From assembly GCF_024029355.1 (NCBI RefSeq), contig NZ_CP097117.1, forward strand, positions 434,001-498,000: 64,000 nt of DNA, written 5' to 3'. The translations under genes were made by a program, and so were the position numbers. The notes beneath the pieces are model-generated. The model was given only the letters and a program-made list of their open reading frames with translations. It searched no databases and was not told the origin of the DNA. Positions within the stretch are counted from its first letter, which is position 1. The number at the start of each line of letters is the position of its first letter. Source of the DNA: Fructilactobacillus cliffordii (lineage in GTDB: Bacteria; Bacillota; Bacilli; Lactobacillales; Lactobacillaceae). This document shows, piece after piece, positions 39,658 to 49,921 of this stretch.

Positions 39658-40121
39658 TTGTATGTCATGGTAAGAATGTCATGGTGCCGGGCGGTGAGCT
39701 GAAAGCCAGCGTGTTGGTATAACCGAAGCGCCCGTTGGTTCGACTCTTTAACCGTCAACAGCAACCGTTGTAATCGGCTAAGCTTCGTAAACCAATCTAC
39801 GGCCAGGTCGAGGAGCGCGGAACCTAATCCCACCCCCTGGTAATCGTTGAGCACAGCAATTCCGAGTTCTCCCACCGCCGGAGTTTGCTCCATGATGGTC
39901 ACGAGACCAACCAACGTTGTATCCAAGGATGCCACGGCCACTAGATTCGTCCCCAAAGTGTTTAAACGTTCGAGAATTGCCGCTTCCTTATCCAAAGTTA
40001 ACCGGTCCAGCTGTTCATCAACCGTGATTAAATCCGTTTCCTGTTGGAGCCGTTTCACTAAGGTTAATAGCCCCGCTGCATCTGCTGGAACCGCGGCGCG
40101 GATTCGTACTTCCTCACTCAT
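39627..40121 (-). CDS. GNAT family N-acetyltransferase
   Basis: A 164-residue acetyltransferase with the acetyl-CoA motif A in GELGIAVLNDYQGVGLGSALLDLA (residues ~93-115) and the C-terminal NQRALRLYQHAGF motif common to RimI/RimJ-like proteins. It follows tsaE with an 8-bp overlap. In many Firmicutes a RimI homologue is linked to tsa genes, but this sequence also fits general GNATs, so rimI is not assigned. The final codons double as one arm of a terminator stem. Confidence 0.85.
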   Translation of the reverse strand: MSEEVRIRAAVPADAAGLLTLVKRLQQETDLITVDEQLDRLTLDKEAAILERLNTLGTNLVAVASLDTTLVGLVTIMEQTPAVGELGIAVLNDYQGVGLGSALLDLAVDWFTKLSRLQRLLLTVKESNQRALRLYQHAGFQLTARHHDILTMTYKNDQSESASQ

Positions 40122-40590
40122 CGGAAAACCCCAACTGAGCTAACAAAGTTTCAAACCGATCTCCGTGAGCGCGCAGGGTTAACCGTCGTTGGTCAGCATC
40201 AACGTCATCCTGGCGTTCGATTGCAACCTGCAGATAATGCTCGGGTAGCTCGGTTTCCGCAAATTGCGACCATTCCACCACGCTCACCCCGTCGCCAGCA
40301 AAATATTCATCTAAGCCGAGGTCGGCGGCTCCCCCGGTTTCTAACCGATAAACGTCCATGTGGTAGAGTGGGAGCCGTCCTGATTGATACTCTCGGATAA
40401 TCGGAAAACTGGGACTCTTCACGGTCTGCCGAATCCCCAAACCGCGAGCAATCCCCTTCGTAAAGGTGGTTTTGCCTGCACCCAGATCTCCATCTAACAG
40501 AATCACATCACCCGGTTGGAGTTGCTGCGCTAGTTGTTCTCCCAAGGCTTCTGTTTCCGCCGGCTTCGTGACCACTACCTGTTTTTCCAT
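40114..40590 (-). CDS. tsaE: tRNA threonylcarbamoyladenosine biosynthesis ATPase TsaE
   Basis: A P-loop protein that drives cycles of the TsaBD complex in making t6A37 of ANN-decoding tRNAs. The product is 158 residues with Walker A GDLGAGKTTFTKG (~35-47), the switch region VKSPSFPIIREY and the family motif HMDVYRL. The ATG at 40590 was chosen; an in-frame TTG three codons upstream is possible, and neither has a strong ribosome site. The gene starts 14 bp after the pta stop, so it is probably coupled. Confidence 0.94.
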   Translation of the reverse strand: MEKQVVVTKPAETEALGEQLAQQLQPGDVILLDGDLGAGKTTFTKGIARGLGIRQTVKSPSFPIIREYQSGRLPLYHMDVYRLETGGAADLGLDEYFAGDGVSVVEWSQFAETELPEHYLQVAIERQDDVDADQRRLTLRAHGDRFETLLAQLGFSDE

Positions 40591-40604
40591 TGCTTTCAAC
40601 TCGC

Positions 40605-41579
40605 TTATAAGGCCTGGGTGGCCGTAATGATAGCGACCTTGTAAACATCAGCCGCGTTGCAACCCCGAGATAAGTCCGAAACGGGTTTGTTTAGACCTTG
40701 TAAGATAGGTCCAATGGCTTCAAAGCCACCAAGTCGTTGGGCAATCTTGTAACCAATGTTTCCGGATTGCAAATCAGGGAAGACGAAGACGTTAGCTGAG
40801 CCCGCTACTTGTGAGTCCGGTGCTTTTGCCTTCGCAACTGCCGGAACCACGGCAGCATCAAATTGTAATTCACCGTCCAGAGCTAGGTCGGGAGCTTGTT
40901 CGTGCGCAATTTTCGTCGCTTTTTGGACTTTTTCCACTTCAGCACCCTTAGCGGAACCCTTGGTGGAGAAGCTCAACATGGCCACTTTGGGATCCACATC
41001 AAACAAGGCCGCCGTTTTAGCGGTTTCCGTCGCAATTTCAGCGAGTTGGTTTTCATCTGGGTTAATGTTAATCGCACAATCCGCAAAGATTAAGCGGGTT
41101 TCGTCACGTTGCATGATGAAGGCGCTACTGATGAGGTTCACGTCTGGTTTGGTTTTAATGATTTGTAAAGCAGGTCTGATGGTATCGCCCGTCGGATGAC
41201 TAGCTCCAGAAACCATTCCATCGGCTTGACCCATGTAAACCATGGTCGTTCCAAAGTAGTTCGGATCCTTTAACCATTCTAAGGCTTCCATGGCAGACGT
41301 CTTGCCACCCCGCCGGTCCACGATGGCCTGCACCATGGCTTGCGTTTGTTCACTATCAACGTTTTGGTAGTCGATAATTTCAACGCCATCCAGGTCAACG
41401 TTCATTTTGGCCGCGGTGGCCGTAATGTCAGCTTCTTGTCCCAGTAAAATGGGGTGAATTAGTGCTTCTGCTTGTAAACCATGTGCGGCACTAATGATTC
41501 GTTCGTCATTTCCCTCGGGAAAAACGATGCGAATGGATTGACCTTTAATTTTGCTTTTCAAACTTTCAAATAAATCCAT
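40605..41579 (-). CDS. pta: Phosphate acetyltransferase
   Basis: Interconverts acetyl-CoA and acetyl phosphate. The 324 residues match the short Pta class. Recognised by the start MDLFESLKSKIKGQSIRIVFPEGNDERI, the central GMVSGASHPTGDTIRPALQIIKT and FVFPDLQSGNIGYKIAQRLGG near the C-terminus. It lies 9 bp downstream of ung in ung-pta-tsaE-GNAT, an order found in lactobacilli. Confidence 0.96.
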   Translation of the reverse strand: MDLFESLKSKIKGQSIRIVFPEGNDERIISAAHGLQAEALIHPILLGQEADITATAAKMNVDLDGVEIIDYQNVDSEQTQAMVQAIVDRRGGKTSAMEALEWLKDPNYFGTTMVYMGQADGMVSGASHPTGDTIRPALQIIKTKPDVNLISSAFIMQRDETRLIFADCAININPDENQLAEIATETAKTAALFDVDPKVAMLSFSTKGSAKGAEVEKVQKATKIAHEQAPDLALDGELQFDAAVVPAVAKAKAPDSQVAGSANVFVFPDLQSGNIGYKIAQRLGGFEAIGPILQGLNKPVSDLSRGCNAADVYKVAIITATQAL

Positions 41580-41588
41580 GGTAACCTC

Positions 41589-42281
41589 CTAATTTGTCAT
41601 CGTAACGTGTTCTGGCAATTGCCAGTCAATCGGAGTTTCTCCCATTGCGGTTAGGGCCGCGTTGGTTTTTGAAAACGGTCGTGACCCGAAGAAACCTCGA
41701 TTAGCAGACAGCGGACTGGGATGGGCAGATTGAATCACAACGTTGGTTTCCTGGTCAATGAGCTTAAGCTTGTTACGCGCTGACCGACCCCAGAGAATGA
41801 AAACAACGGGCTCCGGCCGTTCCGACAACTTGGCAATCGCATAGTCCGTTAGTTGTTCCCAACCATGACCCTGGTGCGAATACGCCTGGCCATCACGAAC
41901 GGTCAAAACGGAGTTCAAGAGTAGTACACCTTGGTCCGCCCAGTGCTTTAAATAACCGTGGTGCACGGGCTTAATCCCCAAATCGTTGTCCAACTCCTTG
42001 TAGATGTTGCGCAACGACGGAGGCAACGTAACGTTGGGCTCCACCGCAAAGCTTAACCCAATTGCCTGGTGCGGACCATGGTACGGATCCTGCCCTAAGA
42101 TGACCACTTTGGTGTCTGAAAACGGTGTCCATTCAAAGGCTTGAAAGATCCGCTGCATGGCCGGATAAATGGTCTGATTCCGGTATTCATTGACCAAAAA
42201 CTGCCGTAACTTTTGGTAGTAAGGCTTTTGAAACTCCGGCTCTAAAATGGGCCACCAGTCATTATCAATAAATCGTTTCAT
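41589..42281 (-). CDS. ung: Uracil-DNA glycosylase
   Basis: Removes uracil from DNA in base excision repair. The 230 residues carry the catalytic water-activating GQDPYHGP motif (Asp near 65) and the C-terminal [18 protein letters not shown] loop with the catalytic His. The ATG at 42281 follows GGAAGGGAG; the listed upstream extension of six codons contains that site. First gene of the ung-pta-tsaE-GNAT group. Confidence 0.97.
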   Translation of the reverse strand: MKRFIDNDWWPILEPEFQKPYYQKLRQFLVNEYRNQTIYPAMQRIFQAFEWTPFSDTKVVILGQDPYHGPHQAIGLSFAVEPNVTLPPSLRNIYKELDNDLGIKPVHHGYLKHWADQGVLLLNSVLTVRDGQAYSHQGHGWEQLTDYAIAKLSERPEPVVFILWGRSARNKLKLIDQETNVVIQSAHPSPLSANRGFFGSRPFSKTNAALTAMGETPIDWQLPEHVTMTN

Positions 42282-42325
42282 TGTGATGCTCCCTTCCAAT
42301 CCTGCACTCTAATTATAACAAAAAA

Positions 42326-42341
42326 GGACGGTTACCCGTCC
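42326..42341 (-). terminator. smpB terminator
   Basis: A short strong hairpin, GGACGG / CCGTCC with a GTAA loop, followed by TTTTTT on the minus strand, 2 bp after the smpB stop. It separates rnr-smpB from ung. Confidence 0.85.
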
Positions 42342-42342
42342 C

Positions 42343-42816
42343 TTAATAATGTTTCATAACCCGATCAATTTGGCGTTGTTGATCGCGCCGTTTGATGGTT
42401 TCACGCTTATCGTAACTGTGTTTCCCTTTGGAAATGCCAATTAAAACCTTCGCAAAATTGTGTTTTAGGTACATCTTGAGGGGAACAACTGTAACTCCCT
42501 TGGTCTGCACCGCTTCTTGTAAATGCTTGATTTCTTTTTTGTGTAACAACAGTTTCCGGTTGCGCAACGGATCATGATTAAATTGATTTCCCTCAGTATA
42601 TTCATTAATGTGCACGTTCATCAGGTAGGCTTCCCCGTTGCGGATTGAAACAAAACCATCTTTGAGGTTCACCCGGCGTTCCCGGACCGATTTGATTTCC
42701 GTTCCAGTTAACACCAGCCCTGCTTCATACGTTTGCTCAATGAAATAATCGTGGCGAGCCTTGCGGTTGGTCGCCACCACGTTATCCGTTTGGGGCTTCC
42801 GTTTCGTATGCGCCAT
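42343..42816 (-). CDS. smpB: SsrA-binding protein SmpB
   Basis: Binds tmRNA and directs it to stalled ribosomes. The 157 residues contain [29 protein letters not shown] at the start, NVHINEY in the beta-barrel and the basic C-terminal tail ([28 protein letters not shown]). It is 12 bp downstream of rnr, the usual partner in trans-translation. No ssrA gene is seen in the window. Confidence 0.97.
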   Translation of the reverse strand: MAHTKRKPQTDNVVATNRKARHDYFIEQTYEAGLVLTGTEIKSVRERRVNLKDGFVSIRNGEAYLMNVHINEYTEGNQFNHDPLRNRKLLLHKKEIKHLQEAVQTKGVTVVPLKMYLKHNFAKVLIGISKGKHSYDKRETIKRRDQQRQIDRVMKHY

Positions 42817-42828
42817 GTAAATCAGTCC

Positions 42829-45204
42829 TTATTTTCGTTTCTGAATCGTAAATTGATGTTTGTGATCGGTAGCGGGTTGCCCGGCTGGTTTGTTCCCACC
42901 GTTCTGTTTTTGATAATTACGCTGTTGGTTGTGATTCCGGTTTTGGTTGGAACCGTTATGGCTCCCCGGGCGCCGACTATTGTTGTTATACCGCCGCTTA
43001 GCGTTATTGTGCTGAGCTCGCTTGGGCAATAATTCACTAGTAGGTGTTTCTTCGGGGTTCACAATTTCAAAGTCCACCGCACTTTGGTCAACATCCACGC
43101 CCACACACTTCACGCGGACGTCTTGCCCAATCTTAAAGGTCCGCTTCGTGTTCCGACCGACTAACGCCATGTATTTTTCCACGTATTCGTAGTAATCATC
43201 CGTCATCCGGCTAATGTGCACGAGACCTTCAACCGTGTTGGGGAGTTCAATAAAGGCTCCAAACTTCAGTACAGAACTAACCACCCCATCAAACTCTTCG
43301 CCAATCTTGTTGCTCATGTATTCGGCCTTCATCATGGCGTCCACGTCCCGTTCCGTATCTACGGCACGGCGTTCGGTTTCAGAAGCGTGCACCGCCACGT
43401 CGCTCACGACGTCAGCATAGGTCTTCTTCGTGGTATCGTTGATTCCTTGGTCTTCGTAGTAATGAATGAGCCGGTGGATAAACATGTCAGGATACCGCCG
43501 GATGGGGGAAGTAAAGTGCGTGTAGTACTTGGCTCCCAGTCCAAAGTGACCGACACATTTTTCGTTATACTTGGCTTGCTGCATGCTCCGTAACAACATT
43601 ACTGAGACTACCGCTTCTTCAGGTTTACCTTCGACCTTTGTCAAAATGTTTTGCAAGGTCTTTGGTTGCAAGTGATCGGGATCAGCCTTGACGTTAATTC
43701 CAAAGGCAGTCAGGAATTCAAAGAAGTCCTTCACTTTGGTGGGATCTGGATTTTCGTGAATCCGGTAAATAAACGGAACCTTCGCCTTGTGATAAGTTTC
43801 CGCAACCGTTTCGTTGGCGGCCAACATGAACGATTCAATCAATCGTTCGGCCGTTCCCCGGGTCCGCACCTGAATGTCAATCGGGTGCCCGGCTTCGTCC
43901 ACGATAATTTTAGCTTCGTCATCGGCAAAGTCAATGGCTCCCCGTCGGCGCCGCGCCTTGTATAGAATCTGGTGCAGTTCGTTCATGGTTTCAAACATCG
44001 GAACCAGTCCAGCGTAGTGCGCCCGGGTTTCCGGATCATGATTTTCAATGATTTCGTTAACAGCATTATACGTCATCCGGGCCGTCGACTTCATCACACT
44101 CGGATGAATCCGGGATTTCACGACGCGTCCCTGCGGATTAATTTCCATCTCACAACTCATGCAGAGCCGGAGTTCTCCTTCGTTCAACGAACAGATTCCG
44201 TTTGATAACCGCCGCGGTAACATTGGGATTACCCGGTCGGTCAGATAAACAGACGTACCCCGGGTGTAAGCCTCTTCGTCTAAACGGCTACCGGGTTTCA
44301 CGTAGTGACTAACGTCCGCGATGTGAACCCCCAAATGGTAGTTTCCGTTCGGTAACTTCCAGGCGGTCACGGCATCATCCAAGTCCTTGGATTCTTCCGC
44401 ATCAATCGTCACCAGGTCTTGATCAGTGATGTCCTCACGTCCCTTAGTTTCTTCGGGAAGAACGTGGTCTGGAATCTCATCCGCGGCCTCTAAGACGTCC
44501 GTCGGAAATTCAGAGGGAACGTCGTTGGCGTACACGATTTGGAGGATATCAATCCCCGGATCATCAACGCTTCCGATGACCTGCTTTGCCACCCCGACCA
44601 TGTAGTCTGGATGCTTAGCATTCGGGTATTCGGTAATATCAGCCGTCACGACTTCCCCGGGCGTCGGGTGAATCCCAGCGTCAGCAACGTAGAACTTCAT
44701 TCCGGTCAACTTTTTATCGCGTAACTTCACCTGCCCCAGGTATCCCAGGTCATTGTTGGTCTTCACGAATTCCCCCACCACGTGGTCATAATGGTGTTCC
44801 ATGATTTCCATAACTTTTCCTTGAGGACCTCGGTCAGAATTCTTCTGAGCGGCCTTGGTAATCTGCATCTGCACCTTATCCAGGTTCATGGCTTTCATGG
44901 TGTCATCGGGTGCAATGAAGGCATCGGGAAGTTGTTCATCATAGGCAACGAACCCAAAGCCTTTCGGATTGGAGTGAAAGACCCCTTCGTGGGACAGTTC
45001 ACTCGGGTTAATCTTAAAGTTACCGTCGTTAGTAACCACGATTACTCGGTCCCGTTCCAACTCAGCTAATTCTTGCACAATTAGTTTAAAGGCGGCCGAG
45101 CCATGGTAGCGGAGGGCATCCGCAATTTTTTCCACGTCGAACTGTTCGTTCGCATGCGAACTTAAAAGATCGGCAATTTCTTGTTTTAGTTTGTTATCTT
45201 GCAC
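42829..45204 (-). CDS. rnr: Ribonuclease R
   Basis: A processive 3'-5' exoribonuclease that degrades structured RNA and works with SmpB/tmRNA. The 791 residues include N-terminal cold-shock-like domains (~60-230), the RNB catalytic domain with aspartates in TIDAEESKDLDDAVTAW and HIADVSHYV, and an S1 domain (VSSVLKFGAFIELPNTVEGLVHIS, ~640-665). A long basic Asn/Arg/Gln-rich tail (~residues 730-791) follows. GTG start with AGAGGAAT upstream. First gene of the rnr-smpB pair. Confidence 0.96.
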   Translation of the reverse strand: MQDNKLKQEIADLLSSHANEQFDVEKIADALRYHGSAAFKLIVQELAELERDRVIVVTNDGNFKINPSELSHEGVFHSNPKGFGFVAYDEQLPDAFIAPDDTMKAMNLDKVQMQITKAAQKNSDRGPQGKVMEIMEHHYDHVVGEFVKTNNDLGYLGQVKLRDKKLTGMKFYVADAGIHPTPGEVVTADITEYPNAKHPDYMVGVAKQVIGSVDDPGIDILQIVYANDVPSEFPTDVLEAADEIPDHVLPEETKGREDITDQDLVTIDAEESKDLDDAVTAWKLPNGNYHLGVHIADVSHYVKPGSRLDEEAYTRGTSVYLTDRVIPMLPRRLSNGICSLNEGELRLCMSCEMEINPQGRVVKSRIHPSVMKSTARMTYNAVNEIIENHDPETRAHYAGLVPMFETMNELHQILYKARRRRGAIDFADDEAKIIVDEAGHPIDIQVRTRGTAERLIESFMLAANETVAETYHKAKVPFIYRIHENPDPTKVKDFFEFLTAFGINVKADPDHLQPKTLQNILTKVEGKPEEAVVSVMLLRSMQQAKYNEKCVGHFGLGAKYYTHFTSPIRRYPDMFIHRLIHYYEDQGINDTTKKTYADVVSDVAVHASETERRAVDTERDVDAMMKAEYMSNKIGEEFDGVVSSVLKFGAFIELPNTVEGLVHISRMTDDYYEYVEKYMALVGRNTKRTFKIGQDVRVKCVGVDVDQSAVDFEIVNPEETPTSELLPKRAQHNNAKRRYNNNSRRPGSHNGSNQNRNHNQQRNYQKQNGGNKPAGQPATDHKHQFTIQKRK

Positions 45205-45261
45205 GTTAAATTCCTCTTTTTTCTACTTCTTCAGTTGCTAGTCTGTCGAACAATCATATAA

Positions 45262-45292
45262 AAAAAGCTCCTGTCGGCAACAGGAGTTTTTT
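45262..45292 (-). terminator. secG terminator
   Basis: Stem AACTCCTGT / ACAGGAGCT-type hairpin (core CTCCTGT / ACAGGAG) followed by TTTTTT on the minus strand, directly after the secG stop and 58 bp before the rnr start. Confidence 0.85.
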
Positions 45293-45294
45293 CA

Positions 45295-45531
45295 TTAATG
45301 TTGAGCGATCCACATTAAAACTAGGGCAATCGCAAAAAACAAAATCCCTAATACCACAGTTACTTTTTGAATAAATGATTCAAAGCCTCGGGATTTGGAT
45401 TCTGAGAACAAATCGCTCGCTCCTCCGGTAAACGAAGCCATGGCATCATTATTCTTGGAAGGTTGCATTAACACTGCCGCGATAATGAGCACGCTCACAA
45501 TCCACAGGATAATCATCAAAAAATTAGTCAC
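45295..45531 (-). CDS. secG: Preprotein translocase subunit SecG
   Basis: A small non-essential subunit of the housekeeping SecYEG channel. The 78 residues have two membrane segments (~3-22 and ~55-75) separated by a polar loop with GGASDLFSESKSRG, which is diagnostic for SecG. GTG start preceded by GAGGAGG. It lies between eno and rnr as in other lactobacilli, now separated from eno by the A+T-rich island. Confidence 0.95.
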   Translation of the reverse strand: MTNFLMIILWIVSVLIIAAVLMQPSKNNDAMASFTGGASDLFSESKSRGFESFIQKVTVVLGILFFAIALVLMWIAQH

Positions 45532-45604
45532 AGAAATTTCCTCCTCGACAGCTAGTCACGGTCTAATAATTCATATTTTTTATTATAACACAACTACGCT
45601 CATG

Positions 45605-45633
45605 ATTATAACCCAGGGGAGGCTTTCTCCCAA
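45605..45633 (-). promoter_or_regulatory. secG promoter
   Basis: Minus strand TTGGGA (45628-45633), 17-bp spacer, TATAAT (45605-45610). A second TATAAT lies at 45582-45587. The -35 is only 2 bp from the edge of the 48-bp repeat, so the island ended exactly at the border of the secG control region. Confidence 0.65.
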
Positions 45634-45635
45634 AG

Positions 45636-45683
45636 AAAAAAGTCGTTAGCAAGCGCTAACGACTTTTGATAGTAATTAATTAT
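45636..45683. repeat. Direct repeat A (48 bp), distal end of the island
   Basis: 46 of 48 bases match 47598-47645. It contains a hairpin GTCGTTAGC / GCTAACGAC with flanking A and T tracts (a terminator) and the stop codon of the 186-residue gene. The stop codon is at the same offset as the eno stop in the other copy. Confidence 0.95.
45640..45665 (-). terminator. Terminator of the island (copy A)
   Basis: Stem AAGTCGTTAGC / GCTAACGACTT with a 4-nt loop and T run on the minus strand. It ends transcription of the ATPase / nuclease-like pair and is a duplicate of the eno terminator. Confidence 0.88.
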
Positions 45684-46240
45684 AAATCAAATTCATATTT
45701 AAATTCTTCACTTGTTAATCCATCAATCTTTTTTACAATAACATTTTCCAATGATTCCATACTTTCAATTTTATTCATCCATCCTGTTTTAATTGATTCA
45801 GTATTGGCTAAATCAGCTATTTCTTCATGTATTTTATTTATGCTTGGGAATTCATCATTATAAACAATTACATATCTAACTTTATTAAATATTTGACATA
45901 TAGTTAACTCAAATATATTAGAAAGAATAATCATGCTATCATAAATTTTCATTCTTAAATCTTTGTTTTTAACATGCTTATACTGACCATTTTTAAATTC
46001 TACAAAAATAATATCATCAAAATTAGAGTCTAACCAAAACATAGTATCAGCTGATTTAAAATATTTAAATTTTTTATTTTCAAAATTTTCTTTAATTTTA
46101 TCAAAATTCAAAACTTTCACATCGCTAATAACTAATGATTGACACTGACTATCATCAAAAGAGGCATCAGTTATGCGATCAATAAATTGATCCATATTTT
46201 TTTCTTTAATCAAATTACTATCCAAATGTACATTTGCCAC
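45680..46240 (-). CDS. Putative PD-(D/E)xK nuclease-like protein of the island
   Basis: A 186-residue protein in A+T-rich codons unlike its neighbours. The region ADTMFWLDSNFDDIIFVEFKNG (residues ~64-85) has acidic residues followed by E81-F-K83 at the end of a hydrophobic strand, the pattern of a PD-(D/E)xK active site. A second strand VRYVIVYND follows at ~121-129. No other motif is recognised, so nuclease function is inference. GTG start at 46240 with AGAGGA upstream, 14 bp after the ATPase stop, so the two form one operon. The stop lies inside direct repeat A. A toxin or a sensor partner of the ATPase is an alternative. Confidence 0.6.
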   Translation of the reverse strand: MANVHLDSNLIKEKNMDQFIDRITDASFDDSQCQSLVISDVKVLNFDKIKENFENKKFKYFKSADTMFWLDSNFDDIIFVEFKNGQYKHVKNKDLRMKIYDSMIILSNIFELTICQIFNKVRYVIVYNDEFPSINKIHEEIADLANTESIKTGWMNKIESMESLENVIVKKIDGLTSEEFKYEFDL

Positions 46241-46254
46241 TATTAAATCCTCTA

Positions 46255-47558
46255 CTAATAATTTTCTTCGTTTTTTTGATCAATATCATTTTGTATTTTA
46301 TTAAGCACATCAAATGGTTTTGCCATTAACTTGTATATTTCATCAATAGACTCTGTAACATCATTAATAAAAGTTTTCTCATCTTCTATACTAGAAAGAT
46401 AATACCTTGTTTTTTTGTCAATATCATAATACTCAGAATAAACCTGCAATGCCTGAAGAAAATATGGACTATGAGTAGTACATATTACATGCATTTTAAA
46501 TTCTTTTTGAATTAATACAATTATTTCGGCAAATATAATCTGCCATTTTGGATGTAGATTTATTTCTGGTTCATCTAAAATCAATAATCCATTTTTTTTA
46601 TAAAACCTTTCAATATTAGTTCCTTAATATAAATAAATGATTTAAGCCCAGACGAAACGTTATTTATATTTATCCTTTTGTTATTTTCTATATAAAAATA
46701 TCCGTCAGATTCATCTTGAATCATTTCCCCAGGAACAACTCTTTTAATATTTCCAATTAACTTATTTAGTTTTTTATTGTTTAATACCCAATCGATCTCA
46801 TCCACATTATATTTTTTATTATTAAGCATTTTATTAAAATCTATATTATGATTATTATGGTTAATACCTAATAACAAGCTTTCAGATTCATCTTCAAATC
46901 GACTCTGACCATCTATATATATAGGAAAAACTTCTAGGTCAATTGGTTCATTGATTTCAGATATACTATTATCATAAAATTCGAATGATGTTTTTGTTTT
47001 AGAAATCTCTAATTGTATAAGTGATTTTTTATTTGATTCATATAAATTTGAAATTTGACCATTAAATTCAGCTTCAAAATTTCCAGAAGATAAATTTTTA
47101 AAAATATCATAATCTGAAACATTTAATATTTCTTCAATTATTTCAACGATTTGTTTTTTTTCAATTTCCAAATTATCACTATTAAAAAATTCAAAAATTT
47201 CATCTACTAATTTATTAGAATCTTGAACTTCATCACTCATGAAATTTTCTAAGAGTGAATTAATATTATTTCTAAAAGTTAGAAAAGATCTCATAGAATA
47301 ATTAGATCTAATAGATTCTCTTCGCAATGATCCCCTGCGTAATGATCTTCGTACAATTCCCAATATAGATTTTTTTAGTTTATTTAATCTATTATAATAT
47401 ATTTTTTCTTTATAATTATTCAGAGATTTAAATGCAGCATAAAGAGCTTTATTTACAGTACTTTTACCAGTATTATTATCTCCTGCAATAATTGTTAATC
47501 CATTAATTTCTATCTGTGAATCATTTAATTTACCAATGTTTTTTAAACTTAACTTCAT
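46255..47558 (-). pseudogene. AAA/ABC-type (OLD-like, AAA15) ATPase, split by a -1 frame change
   Basis: An SMC/OLD-like ATPase. The first frame (47558-46581, 325 residues) has Walker A GDNNTGKST (26-34) and a signature-like NVSSGLKSF (~300), and ends KKMDY-stop. The second frame (46584-46255) supplies Walker B LLILDEPEINLHP and the H-loop CTTHSPYFLQ. The frames join at a run of eight A. One extra A or a -1 slip gives a continuous protein of about 434 residues with all motifs in order. Nothing else looks decayed. The first ATG follows AAGGTGAAATA. It may be a broken gene, a homopolymer sequencing error, or a gene using programmed slippage. Strong A+T bias indicates transfer. Confidence 0.75.
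46592..46599 (-). other. A8 slippery run joining the two ATPase frames
   Basis: The minus strand reads ATA-AAA-AAA-ATG in the first frame, which contains A-AAA-AAA, a classic -1 slippage heptamer. GAAAGG lies a few bases upstream and could act as an internal Shine-Dalgarno stimulator. The first-frame stop TGA overlaps a TTG of the second frame, so coupled re-initiation is a further possibility. Confidence 0.6.
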
Positions 47559-47597
47559 TATTTCACCTTGTTAATTATAGTAATATACAAAACTTAT

Positions 47598-48988
<1,391 letters not shown>

Positions 48989-49006
48989 CTAATTCTATCC
49001 ATCTAA

Positions 49007-49035
49007 ATTTTACAGTTTTAAAAATCACTTTGCAA
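49007..49035 (-). promoter_or_regulatory. eno promoter
   Basis: Minus strand TTGCAA (49030-49035), 17-bp spacer, TAAAAT (49007-49012), about 45 bp before the eno ATG, just after the tpiA terminator. Confidence 0.65.
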
Positions 49036-49040
49036 ATAAA

Positions 49041-49065
49041 TTCACCAACTATTTTGGTTGGTGAA
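49041..49065 (-). terminator. tpiA terminator overlapping its stop codon
   Basis: Stem TTCACCAAC / GTTGGTGAA with a 7-nt loop containing the tpiA stop, followed on the minus strand by TTTATTT. The upstream arm is part of the last tpiA codons. Confidence 0.7.
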
Positions 49066-49807
49066 AGTTAGCTAATTCCACAAACTCCTGCGTGGTAAGA
49101 CTGGCTTTTCCAGCCAACACCCCGTCAATATCTGGTTGCTTCATTAGTTCACGGATGTTTTCATGGGTGACGCTCCCCCCGTACAAAATCCGGACTTGGT
49201 TCGCAATCTGATCGGAATAAATATCCGCAATCGTTTGCCGAATCAAATAACAACCTTCCTCTGCAGCATCTGCTGGAGCAGTATGCCCAGTTCCGATGGC
49301 CCAGCTGGGTTCGTAGGCCACGACCGCTTTTTTCACGTCATCGGCATCCAACCCCCGAATGGCGGCTGTCACCTGATTGACCATCCAGGAAATGTGGTCG
49401 CCGGTTTCATACCGACCCATCGTTTCATCACAGCAAATGATGGGCAGCATGTGGCTCCGGAACACCGCGTGGACCTTTTTGTTCACAATTTCATCAGTTT
49501 CATGAAAGTACTTCCGGCGCTCTGAGTGACCGACAATCACGTACTTAATTCCCATCTGACTCAATGCCTTGGGGCTTACCTCACCGGTATAGGCCCCCTC
49601 GTCTTCGTAAAAACAGTTTTCGGCAGCAACTAACAGGGGGCTGTTATTATGCTCCTGCATTGTGTGCAGAAACAATGGCGAAGCCGCCAACACCGTTTCC
49701 ACCTCGTCACTGGGTGGAAGCTGGGTCTGAATCTCATCAATAAATTGAGCGGCTTCGGTCAACGATAAATTCATTTTCCAATTGCCACCAATAAAGGGAG
49801 TTCTCAT
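49049..49807 (-). CDS. tpiA: Triosephosphate isomerase
   Basis: Interconverts dihydroxyacetone phosphate and glyceraldehyde-3-phosphate. The 252 residues have FIGGNWKMN (catalytic Lys), [14 protein letters not shown] (His) and the catalytic Glu in [13 protein letters not shown], followed by ILYGGSV. It lies between pgk and eno with separate terminators on both sides, so it is likely a monocistronic unit or fed by read-through. Confidence 0.97.
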   Translation of the reverse strand: MRTPFIGGNWKMNLSLTEAAQFIDEIQTQLPPSDEVETVLAASPLFLHTMQEHNNSPLLVAAENCFYEDEGAYTGEVSPKALSQMGIKYVIVGHSERRKYFHETDEIVNKKVHAVFRSHMLPIICCDETMGRYETGDHISWMVNQVTAAIRGLDADDVKKAVVAYEPSWAIGTGHTAPADAAEEGCYLIRQTIADIYSDQIANQVRILYGGSVTHENIRELMKQPDIDGVLAGKASLTTQEFVELANFHQPK

Positions 49808-49883
49808 CTTTTCTTTCTCCTCTCGTCTCGTTAGTTTAATTTTAGCGGAAATCTCCCCAAATAACTAGCAATCACTCTAAATA

Positions 49884-49917
49884 AAAAAGACCAGCGCTCA
49901 GCAAGCACTAGTCTTTT
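49884..49917 (-). terminator. pgk terminator
   Basis: Stem AAAGACTAGTGCT / AGCGCTGGTCTTT (two G.T wobbles) followed by TTTATTT on the minus strand, a few bases after the pgk stop. Confidence 0.8.
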
Positions 49918-49921
49918 TAAA

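Noticed and set aside
43216..43965. Plus-strand open frames of 100-125 residues opposite rnr
   Set aside because: No ribosome sites or recognisable domains, and they lie entirely over the conserved RNB coding region.
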